Origin: Candidatus Berkelbacteria bacterium
GTDB lineage: Bacteria > Patescibacteriota > UBA1384 > CAILIB01
NCBI GenBank assembly: GCA_020058355.1
Contig: JAGVEG010000065.1
Span: 1-6,336 of the forward strand
Length of the DNA stretch: 6,336 nucleotides
Direction of reading: 5' to 3'
In this document: piece after piece, positions 1-6,076 of the stretch
Layout of the letters: every line of letters starts with the position of its first letter
Numbering within the stretch: the first letter of the stretch is position 1
Translations under genes and position numbers: made by a program
The notes under the pieces: generated by a model
What the model saw: the letters and a program-made list of their open reading frames with translations, nothing else
What the model was told of the DNA's origin: nothing
The model's database searches: none

Positions 1-1054
1 CAACCGTCAGGCGGCCAGGCTTTTTAGACCGTGCCGTATAGATACCAACAGAGTAGGCATCACCCAGGAGTGCCGCCCACTTGCGGAACTGCTCAGCGTG
101 CTGCTCAACAAGCAGCTCAGTAGGAGCGATGCACAAAACCTTACCACCCTGCATACAGATAAGATGAGCAACCAAAAAAGCAATGAGTGTCTTTCCCGTC
201 CCCACATCACCATTCAGCAACCGCACCATGGGAAGTGGCTGACTACAATCCTGGAGGATCTCCCAGAGTGCTCGGCGCTGGTCATTTGTGAGGGTAAAAC
301 CTAGCTTCGTAAGCGCCTCCGTAACCTGATCAGGCGCCCAAGAAAGTACCGGTGCCTTCACGCTACTACCAACCTCGCGGGAGCGCAGATGCGTAAGAAA
401 GAATCGAAATAACTCGCGCCGTGAAGCTCCTTGCTGCGCACCATACAACGACTCCATTGTAGTTGGCAGATGAATCTGACGAATCGTCTCACCCCACGGA
501 GCAACATGAAGATCCTGAACAACATCAGCAGGCAATTCTTCAGGAAATTCTATATCCCTGTGAAGCACTAACCCAATCCACTTTCGAAGCGAAGCACTAC
601 TAATACCCTTATGAAGCGGGTAGTAAGGAATAACCTTGCGCTCACGCTCAATCTGCGGCGCCATCATCACCCGCTTACCCTTTGTTATCTGAATCTTTCC
701 AATCACCACAACCTGGACTTGCTCACGGGCAAGCTCCTCAAGCTGCGTCACTAAATACGGCTGCTGGAACCAGGTTAGCTGAAGCGTTCCCGTAGCGTCA
801 CGAAGGACTGCCTGAGTAATCGTAAGTGGCCGTCGCGGTACCCGTATGAGCTGGACTTTCTCAAGCGTACCCTCAAGTACACAGAGCTCAGTCAATGGTG
901 CTTGTTCAACGGTAAGGGGAGTAGTCGCATCAACATACCTCCGCGGGAAGTATTTCACCAGGTTATCAATAGTCACCAAGCCATACTCAGCCAGTAAGTC
1001 AGCCGTTTTCGGACCAATTCCTGAAATCAACTGTAGGGAATCCGTAAGCTTCAT
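1..1054 (-). CDS. recG: ATP-dependent DNA helicase RecG, N-terminal half (runs off left edge)
   Basis: RecG unwinds and remodels stalled replication forks and Holliday junctions, driving branch migration on DNA. The frame is open from ATG at 1054 to base 1, giving 351 codons with no stop; family members are usually about 680-780 residues, so roughly half is present. Visible in order: a helix-hairpin-helix-like start (residues 9-21, GIGPKTADLL) followed by YFPRRY (35-40); the OB-fold wedge that grips the junction (about 55-150, with DATGTLQLTWFQQPYL at 86-101); the link PYYPLHKG (143-150); a Q-motif-like FTLTNDQRRAL (253-263); Walker A GDVGTGKT (282-289, Lys288); and motif Ia APTELLVEQH (310-319). 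DEAH motif II and later motifs lie outside the window. The ATG overlaps the mnmA stop as ATGA, so translation is probably coupled. The start fits because the helix-hairpin-helix begins within ten residues, as in short RecG forms. Identification is very secure. Confidence 0.96.
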   Translation of the reverse strand, partial: MKLTDSLQLISGIGPKTADLLAEYGLVTIDNLVKYFPRRYVDATTPLTVEQAPLTELCVLEGTLEKVQLIRVPRRPLTITQAVLRDATGTLQLTWFQQPYLVTQLEELAREQVQVVVIGKIQITKGKRVMMAPQIERERKVIPYYPLHKGISSASLRKWIGLVLHRDIEFPEELPADVVQDLHVAPWGETIRQIHLPTTMESLYGAQQGASRRELFRFFLTHLRSREVGSSVKAPVLSWAPDQVTEALTKLGFTLTNDQRRALWEILQDCSQPLPMVRLLNGDVGTGKTLIAFLVAHLICMQGGKVLCIAPTELLVEQHAEQFRKWAALLGDAYSVGIYTARSKKPGRLTV

Positions 1055-2193
1055 GCTGGGTCCCAGTTATTCTCAAGACCCCGTGCAACATGAGCAATCA
1101 CTCCACTTGCAACTACCTGGTCGCCATGGAAGAACACAGCCAGCTGGCCAGCCGCAACCGCGTACTGTGCCCGAGAGAACGTAACCAGATCTCCCTCTAC
1201 TGAGGCAACCGGCACAAGCTCCTTCTGATGATACCTCACTGAAACTGAGCAGGAAGAGAGGGGAGTGGCAGTATCGTGAATAATTACATCCCGCAAAATC
1301 ACCTGATAGGTAGCAAGTGCATCACTCACCGCAGTCTTTACGCAGTACAGATCAGCGCCATCGCGACGAGCAATGAAGAGTGGGGGGACCTGTGTTTCCC
1401 CTATCTCGCGGGCATACAAAAAGTTATCCACAAGCGCTCCAGCACGCTCACCAATAGTATAATACCTCGTTGGTCTATTTATTCCGATGCACGAGTAATC
1501 TGACCATTCAACAGGTAAAGATGTATCGACTGACGACTTATTAAGTAGGAAGACTGACCCCTGTTCATCACCAATCTGCTCGCGTAAGAATGTCTTGAGG
1601 TCAAGCTTCCCAATAAAACACAGACCCTGACTATCCTTTTTCTTGGCAGTGGGGAGACCAAACTCCTCCGCCTTCTGGCGTACTTCCGTCTTTGTTAAAC
1701 CACCAAGGGGAAACCACGCACGATCCAACTGCTCAGGGGTAAGCTGTGAAAGGAAGTAGGACTGATCCTTCAGAGGATCAATTCCACGATATAACTTCCC
1801 GTCAATCTTCTGTGCATAATGCCCAGTAGCGAGGTACTCGTACCCGAATTGCTCAGCCGCCTTCCACAGCACATCAAATTTAATAAACCGATTACACCAG
1901 ACATCCGGGTTTGGTGTTTCATGATTCTTGTATCCAGCAAGCATGGGCTCAATGATCCGCTCCCAGTATTCCTTCTCAAAGTTACAACTCCTGAAGGGTA
2001 TGTCTAAGTGTCGGCAGACGGCTTCTGCATCTGCCTGATCCTCTTCCCACGGACAGTCAGTCAATGACTGACTCGTCAATGGCGACCAATTCTTTGCAAA
2101 GAAGCCCATTACTTCATGTCCCTGCTGCTTCAAAAGCGCGGCAACAACAGAAGAATCAACACCACCCGATAGTGCAACAGCAACTTTAGCCAT
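1051..2193 (-). CDS. mnmA: tRNA-specific 2-thiouridylase MnmA
   Basis: MnmA installs the 2-thio group on wobble uridine 34 of tRNA-Lys, -Glu and -Gln, using ATP to adenylate the base and persulfide sulfur passed from a cysteine desulfurase. The 380-residue protein shows the PP-loop SGGVDSS (residues 9-15), the first catalytic cysteine in PNPDVWCNRFIKF (Cys100), ATGHYA (122-127), KDQSYFLSQL (142-151), and the second catalytic cysteine in DSQGLCFIG (Cys192). The C-terminal beta-barrel part starts near YYTIGER (244-250). Both active cysteines are present, so it should be active. I place the start at 2193 (MAKVAVALSGG) because it puts the PP-loop at the usual N-terminal position; an in-frame opening continues upstream to 2403 but only overlaps tatD. 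The ATG overlaps the tatD stop (ATGGCTAA), and the stop overlaps the recG ATG. Compared with typical MnmA the segment between FLREQ (202-206) and YYTIG is about 14 residues longer. No Shine-Dalgarno site is seen. Confidence 0.96.
   Translation of the reverse strand: MAKVAVALSGGVDSSVVAALLKQQGHEVMGFFAKNWSPLTSQSLTDCPWEEDQADAEAVCRHLDIPFRSCNFEKEYWERIIEPMLAGYKNHETPNPDVWCNRFIKFDVLWKAAEQFGYEYLATGHYAQKIDGKLYRGIDPLKDQSYFLSQLTPEQLDRAWFPLGGLTKTEVRQKAEEFGLPTAKKKDSQGLCFIGKLDLKTFLREQIGDEQGSVFLLNKSSVDTSLPVEWSDYSCIGINRPTRYYTIGERAGALVDNFLYAREIGETQVPPLFIARRDGADLYCVKTAVSDALATYQVILRDVIIHDTATPLSSCSVSVRYHQKELVPVASVEGDLVTFSRAQYAVAAGQLAVFFHGDQVVASGVIAHVARGLENNWDPA
2055..2073. repeat. Short inverted repeat inside mnmA
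   Basis: Arms AGTCAGTCA (2055-2063) and TGACTGACT (2065-2073) are perfect 9-bp complements around one base. As RNA it could form an 8-bp stem with a three-base loop. It lies in mnmA codons for residues 41-47 (SQSLTD and the start of C), shortly after the PP-loop. No T-run follows it on either strand, so it is not a terminator. It may be a coding coincidence with no function. Confidence 0.5.
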
Positions 2194-2956
2194 GTTCAGG
2201 AAGACGGAAGAACCGCCGTGCATTTTCACTAGTAAGCCTTGAGATATCGGTGGTCGATACATCCCATAATTCAGCGAGGCATGCCGCAACTGCAGGAACA
2301 TACGACGGCTCATTCTGTTTACCACGCCATCGCTGTGGTGCCAAAAATGGCGCGTCAGTCTCGATGAATACGCGATTATGCGGAAGCTCTTGTACCACAT
2401 CACGAAGCGGCTTTGCTGAGCTAAATGTAATAATCCCCGTCACCGAAATGTCATACCCGAGATCTAGCCATGCCCTCGCCTCTTCCAGGGTGCCGGTGAA
2501 GCAGTGAATCACAGCGGGGCCATTCCAGTTATTTGCTAGAAAGTCGTACAATGCATTAAAGCAGTCTCGACTATGCACAATGATGGGCAAATCCCGCTCA
2601 CGAGCAACCCCAAGTTGCGGTAGTAATACCGCCTTCTGGCGGACTTGCTCAGCCTCAGAAAAATCTTCAGAGCCATCCAGGCCAATTTCACCAATGGCTA
2701 CAAGATCCGGAGTGGTGCGCAGTACCTCAATATCGTCAGGACCAAGTTCATGGTGAGGATGCACCCCCAGCACCTTGTGAAGCCTTACGCCATTCTTACT
2801 CTTAGGAAGGTTAATAATCTCATTCCAGTCACGCTGTGCATCCGTCCCAGGCACGATAATATCGGTTACCTGGGCCGCAGATGCTCGCTGGGTAACTCCA
2901 TCAAGATCTTCAAGAAGACCTGGAAATGTAATATGTGAATGTGTATCAATGTACAT
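2186..2956 (-). CDS. tatD: TatD-family metal-dependent hydrolase (deoxyribonuclease)
   Basis: TatD proteins are TIM-barrel metallohydrolases; characterised members are 3'-5' DNA/RNA exonucleases linked to DNA repair and turnover, and some act as D-aminoacyl-tRNA deacylases, so the exact substrate is open. With the start at 2956 the protein is 256 residues, the normal family length. All metal ligands are present: DTHSH (His6, His8), GEIGLD (Glu90), PIIVHSRD (His128), HCFTG (His151) and ETDAPFLAP (Asp201). GVHPHH (65-69) is also typical. I prefer ATG at 2956 (MYIDTHSH) to ATG at 2989 because family members begin 3-5 residues before the first HxH, and the longer form would overlap metG by 44 bp instead of 11. 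The neighbouring metG is a common partner: metG-tatD adjacency is well known in Firmicutes. The stop overlaps the mnmA ATG by 8 bp. Confidence 0.95.
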   Translation of the reverse strand: MYIDTHSHITFPGLLEDLDGVTQRASAAQVTDIIVPGTDAQRDWNEIINLPKSKNGVRLHKVLGVHPHHELGPDDIEVLRTTPDLVAIGEIGLDGSEDFSEAEQVRQKAVLLPQLGVARERDLPIIVHSRDCFNALYDFLANNWNGPAVIHCFTGTLEEARAWLDLGYDISVTGIITFSSAKPLRDVVQELPHNRVFIETDAPFLAPQRWRGKQNEPSYVPAVAACLAELWDVSTTDISRLTSENARRFFRLPEHG

Positions 2957-4475
2957 CGCGTGGGAAGAGCATTGGTGAATCAGTACCAAGTTGAATGGTA
3001 ATTAGCTCTTCACCCATGAATACCTCGGGTGTCATAGTACTAAGCTCTACTCCAAATGCAGTAGCCACGGTAGCAGCGCTATCAGGTAGTGCAGCCGCCA
3101 ACCAACGCCACAAGACTCCCTGGAGCAGAATCATTTCATGGAGAAATGCCGTCACCTCACCGAGCTGTTCTGAATCCTTAGCCAGCTTCCATGGCTGCAT
3201 GTCTTCAATGCGGCGGTTTGCATAGCGAACCATACCCTGTAGGGCCTGGATACCCTCATGGATTTTGCGTTGCTCAATCTTCTCATGGAAGGCGGCAAGT
3301 TCAGTGATAAGGATCTCCCCTGTCATGGTGTGGCCGCTGCCAGGAACCACTGAAAGAACTCCCCCACTGTAGCGCTGAGCCATGCTCCAGACGCGTGTAG
3401 CAAGGTTCCCAAGCTCGTTTACTAGGTCGCTCGCATAGACTGCAGCCACATGCTCTGGTAACCAATCACAGTCATCGAATGTAGGAATCTCTTTCAGCAT
3501 ATACCAACGAAGCGCATCGCTCCCCCGCTCTGCAGCAGCCTCCACAGGATCAATAACATTGCCCAGACTCTTACTCATCTTGGTTCCCCCCACCGTAATA
3601 TACCCATGAATGAGCACTTCCTTTGGTAGTGAGATATCTGCTGAGAGCAACATGGCAGGCCACAGTAATAGATGGAATCGACTAACACCCTTACCAATAC
3701 AGTGTAATACCTCGGTGGACCATGCATTACCTGGTACAATTATACCTTGATCGTCGATTGTTGAGGTTCCGGTGAGGTAATTCGTCAGTGCGTCATACCA
3801 AACATACATCACATGGTTCTCATCACCGGGCACAGGAATGCCCCAGGAGAGCTTTGAGCGCTCACGAGAGACGGCCACATCCGGTAGTCCCTTCTCAAGG
3901 AGCTGAAGCATCTCATTGCGACGATGCTTTGGCCATACCTTAATCTGATCATTCTCAAGAAGGTCACGTAGACGATCAGTGTACTTACTCTGTAAGAATA
4001 CGTAGTTAATCTCGTCTACTCGTTCAATATTGGCCGCATCTACACCAAAAACAGCAGGGTCTGGGTGCTCTTCAACAGATCCCAGGTACTCTTCTTCCAC
4101 GACGTCGTACCATGCCTGTGAGTGCCGTTGTACGATGTCTCCATTGGCAGCACAAGCACGCCACAAGGCTTGGGCCATGGCATGGTGATCAGCATCTGTA
4201 GTACGCACAAAGCGATTGTGTGATATGTTTACTGATTTCAACAGTCCTTGAAAGTTTTGCTGGAGACTATCAACATAGTCTTGTGCACTCATGTTGTTCT
4301 TTTGAGCAGAACGCTCAATCTTTCGTCCATGTTCATCAGTCCCTGTCTGGAAGTGAACTTCTTCACCGTGGGCACGGTAGTAACGAGCAAAGAAATCAGC
4401 CTGTACTACTTCCATAGCAAAACCAATATGTGGCTTGGCGTTGGTATAGGGTATGGAGGTAGTAATCGTTTTCAT
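2946..4475 (-). CDS. metG: Methionyl-tRNA synthetase, zinc-knuckle-less form
   Basis: This cytoplasmic class I synthetase charges tRNA-Met, both initiator and elongator, with methionine. The 509-residue protein has the nucleotide-binding signature as PHIGF (His16 to Phe19, where HIGH is canonical), TGTDEHG (44-50), the KMSKS loop intact as TKMSKSLGN (298-306), LSWGIPVPGD (209-218), YVWYDALTNYLTG (224-236), IGKGVSRFHLLLWPAMLL (260-277), and an alpha-helical anticodon-binding domain from about 345 with NELGNLATR (353-361). The connective peptide (about 123-155) lacks the CxxC zinc knuckles of many bacterial enzymes; the whole protein has only three cysteines (107, 258, 336), all isolated. The length leaves no room for a C-terminal EMAPII-like tRNA-binding/dimerisation domain. 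The ATG at 4475 is the natural start, 17 bp after rsmI, with no clear Shine-Dalgarno site. The 3' end overlaps tatD by 11 bp. Family assignment is secure. Confidence 0.97.
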   Translation of the reverse strand: MKTITTSIPYTNAKPHIGFAMEVVQADFFARYYRAHGEEVHFQTGTDEHGRKIERSAQKNNMSAQDYVDSLQQNFQGLLKSVNISHNRFVRTTDADHHAMAQALWRACAANGDIVQRHSQAWYDVVEEEYLGSVEEHPDPAVFGVDAANIERVDEINYVFLQSKYTDRLRDLLENDQIKVWPKHRRNEMLQLLEKGLPDVAVSRERSKLSWGIPVPGDENHVMYVWYDALTNYLTGTSTIDDQGIIVPGNAWSTEVLHCIGKGVSRFHLLLWPAMLLSADISLPKEVLIHGYITVGGTKMSKSLGNVIDPVEAAAERGSDALRWYMLKEIPTFDDCDWLPEHVAAVYASDLVNELGNLATRVWSMAQRYSGGVLSVVPGSGHTMTGEILITELAAFHEKIEQRKIHEGIQALQGMVRYANRRIEDMQPWKLAKDSEQLGEVTAFLHEMILLQGVLWRWLAAALPDSAATVATAFGVELSTMTPEVFMGEELITIQLGTDSPMLFPRDVH

Positions 4476-4492
4476 GACGCCATACTACCAGA

Positions 4493-5194
4493 TTATCGGG
4501 TAATGAGCACGCTGCACTCTCCCTTCACCGAACCCTTCAACTCAGTCACCACCCGCACCTCCTCAAACCGCTTGGTAAGCTCTCTACCCATAAGGAAACG
4601 TACCTCACCCCACGCCTTCACGTCTTCGTAGAGACGCGCTATCCGCTCACCTGATTCAAAGAAGACTACCCCATCCACCACCTCGCTCATTAGTAACTCA
4701 CCCAGTTCCTTAAGCGCTGTTTGATGGCCCTTTTTCTTCGGAAGAAAACCTGCAAAGACTACCCGCTCCATGCGGACTCCCGCCACTGAAAGCATAGCCC
4801 CCAGAGCTGAGGCACCTGGGATAGGCACGACTAACTGCCCCGCCTCGCGGACCGCCGCAACCAAACTTCCCCCGGGATCAGCGATTCCTGGGGTGCCTGC
4901 GTCACTGACATATGCCACTACCGCCCCTTCGGCGATCGCGGCTACACACTGACGATCAAGCTCCTCACGTCGCGTGCTCGGCATTGCCTCACGGTACGAC
5001 TGCATCGGTGTTGTAATGCCGTAGCCGCGCAACAAAACACCACTCACCCGCGTGTCCTCTGCGTACACTACCTGCGCAGCACCCAACACACCGAGGGCAC
5101 GGATTGAGATATCAGCCCGGTTACCAATTGGTGTGGCAACCATGTACAAACCTGGAAGTAGGTCTTGTTCAGGTACTTCAACGCTCCATGACAT
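4493..5194 (-). CDS. rsmI: 16S rRNA (cytidine1402-2'-O)-methyltransferase RsmI, short form
   Basis: RsmI uses S-adenosylmethionine to 2'-O-methylate C1402 in the 30S decoding centre, alongside the N4 methylation by RsmH. It belongs to the tetrapyrrole-methylase fold. Seen in the 233-residue protein: LYMVATPIGN (16-25), AEDTR (45-49), the conserved glycine-rich SDAGTPGIADPG (97-108), PIPGASALGAMLSVAG (124-139), GFLPKKKG (149-156), FFES (178-181) and GRELTKRFEEV (203-213). Typical RsmI is about 270-290 residues; this one stops straight after the last strand of the catalytic fold (GECSVLITR) and lacks the usual C-terminal helical domain of about 50 residues. metG begins 17 bp later, so the loss is not hidden by a nearby frameshift that I can see. 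The start at 5194 overlaps the end of rsmA by 17 bp, which suggests translational coupling; no Shine-Dalgarno site is visible. Confidence 0.95.
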   Translation of the reverse strand: MSWSVEVPEQDLLPGLYMVATPIGNRADISIRALGVLGAAQVVYAEDTRVSGVLLRGYGITTPMQSYREAMPSTRREELDRQCVAAIAEGAVVAYVSDAGTPGIADPGGSLVAAVREAGQLVVPIPGASALGAMLSVAGVRMERVVFAGFLPKKKGHQTALKELGELLMSEVVDGVVFFESGERIARLYEDVKAWGEVRFLMGRELTKRFEEVRVVTELKGSVKGECSVLITR

Positions 5195-6026
5195 GGCAGG
5201 ATATTGCTAGGGATATGATCTGTGCTTCAGTTAACTCAAAGGCACGGGTCTGGACGTCAGCACCTGCCTCTTTTAGATACTCAGCAATAACCTCGGGCTC
5301 ACAGTGTAGCTGACCGGCAAGCACATTCTTCAGCTGCTTGCGTGGCTGGAGGAACATGCTACGCAACCAACGCTGTACCTTGGCACCTCGCAGCAGCTCA
5401 GAGGCATCCGTGTGCGGCGTTAATACCAAAACCGCTGAATCTACCTTAGGTGGCGGGAAGAACGCTCCTGGTGGTACCTGGGCTGCAATCTCACATACCC
5501 AGTCACGCTGGAGGATCACACTCAGATAACCGCGATGACGATTTCGTGGTGCAGCAGCAACCCGTTCAGCAACTTCTTTCTGAATGAGCAGCGACACTTG
5601 CTGAGGTGCCGTAACCTTGCCTTCAAGCAAGAGTCGGAATAATGGCGTTGTGATCTGGTACGGTAAGTTAGCAACTACTTTATACGCGCCGAGGGTTGGC
5701 ACAAGATCTGGGAGAATACGCAGAGCGTCTCCTTCGTGGACAGTAACCATCGGAAAGGTTGTACGGATGTATTCAGCAAAGCGAGGGTCTTGTTCAATAA
5801 CATGAACATTCTGTGACTGTGCTACAAGCGCTGCGGTGAGCACTCCAGTCCCCGGCCCGATCTCAATCACACAATCACTTGACTTAAGTGCCCCACCCTC
5901 AACAACAATGTCCCGCACCTGCTCATTCAAAAGCAGGTGCTGCCCGAGATCCTTTGTAAGGCGTACACCAAGACCCGCCAAGATGGCGTGGTAGTCTTCG
6001 GCGGTGGGCATAGGAAGGTGGTCCAT
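5178..6026 (-). CDS. rsmA: 16S rRNA (adenine1518-N6/adenine1519-N6)-dimethyltransferase RsmA (KsgA)
   Basis: RsmA dimethylates two adjacent adenines in the last hairpin of 16S rRNA late in 30S assembly; loss of it in other bacteria gives kasugamycin resistance. The 282-residue protein shows the N-terminal LTKDLGQHLL (23-32), SAM motif I EIGPGTG (55-61), acidic VIEQD (76-80), EGD (98-100), the catalytic motif NLPYQIT (120-126), FFPPPKVDSAV (189-199), and the C-terminal RNA-binding part with MFLQPRKQLKNVL (224-236) and RAFELTEAQI (261-270). All expected motifs are intact. The start is uncertain: ATG at 6026 lies 2 nt from the U-tract of a terminator-like hairpin, so it has no room for a ribosome binding site outside that hairpin. 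ATG at 6011 (MPTAEDYHAIL) keeps every motif and looks at least as likely. It is the first gene of the probable six-gene operon and overlaps rsmI by 17 bp. Confidence 0.96.
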   Translation of the reverse strand: MDHLPMPTAEDYHAILAGLGVRLTKDLGQHLLLNEQVRDIVVEGGALKSSDCVIEIGPGTGVLTAALVAQSQNVHVIEQDPRFAEYIRTTFPMVTVHEGDALRILPDLVPTLGAYKVVANLPYQITTPLFRLLLEGKVTAPQQVSLLIQKEVAERVAAAPRNRHRGYLSVILQRDWVCEIAAQVPPGAFFPPPKVDSAVLVLTPHTDASELLRGAKVQRWLRSMFLQPRKQLKNVLAGQLHCEPEVIAEYLKEAGADVQTRAFELTEAQIISLAISCHVMER

Positions 6027-6028
6027 AC

Positions 6029-6055
6029 AAAAACGACCGTACCAGAGTACGGCCG
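6029..6055 (-). terminator. Intrinsic terminator-like hairpin between the regulator and rsmA
   Basis: On the minus strand, CGGCCGTAC (6055-6047) pairs with GTACGGTCG (6042-6034) around the loop TCTG, giving a 9-bp stem with one G-U wobble. Five T residues follow directly (6033-6029). This is the standard layout of a Rho-independent terminator and it sits 13 bp past the stop of the TrmB-like gene. The plus strand has no T-run after the stem, so it acts in one direction only. Its T-tract ends 2 nt before the rsmA ATG at 6026, so it could alternatively be an attenuator controlling rsmA and the operon behind it. Confidence 0.75.
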
Positions 6056-6064
6056 CTGTTGCTA

Positions 6065-6076
6065 CCCTCTAGAGGG
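6065..6076. repeat. 12-bp perfect palindrome over the regulator stop codon
   Basis: CCCTCTAGAGGG reads the same on both strands and spans the TAG stop (6071-6069) of the TrmB-like gene. It lies just upstream of the terminator hairpin. It could be an operator for a dimeric regulator, but a palindrome of this length is expected about once or twice by chance in a window of this size. Confidence 0.3.

Noticed and set aside
846..1184. Plus-strand open frame of 112 codons
   Set aside because: It lies antisense to recG and mnmA, both with clear motifs in their own frames, and its translation has no recognisable features.
2194..2403. 70-codon N-terminal extension of MnmA
   Set aside because: It only reflects an open frame over tatD. 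The PP-loop position and the family start point to ATG 2193.
2957..2989. 11-codon N-terminal extension of TatD
   Set aside because: Family members start right before the HxH motif; the extension would lie fully inside metG.
4248..4631. Plus-strand open frame of 127 codons across the metG/rsmI junction
   Set aside because: It is antisense to the metG active-site region and the end of rsmI, has low-complexity content and no family resemblance; it is a shadow frame.
6026..6068. Frameshifted continuation of the TrmB-like protein past its stop
   Set aside because: One shifted frame reads RTLVRSFLYG, faintly like the start of a TrmB effector domain, but it covers the terminator hairpin and runs into rsmA, so it is most likely chance.
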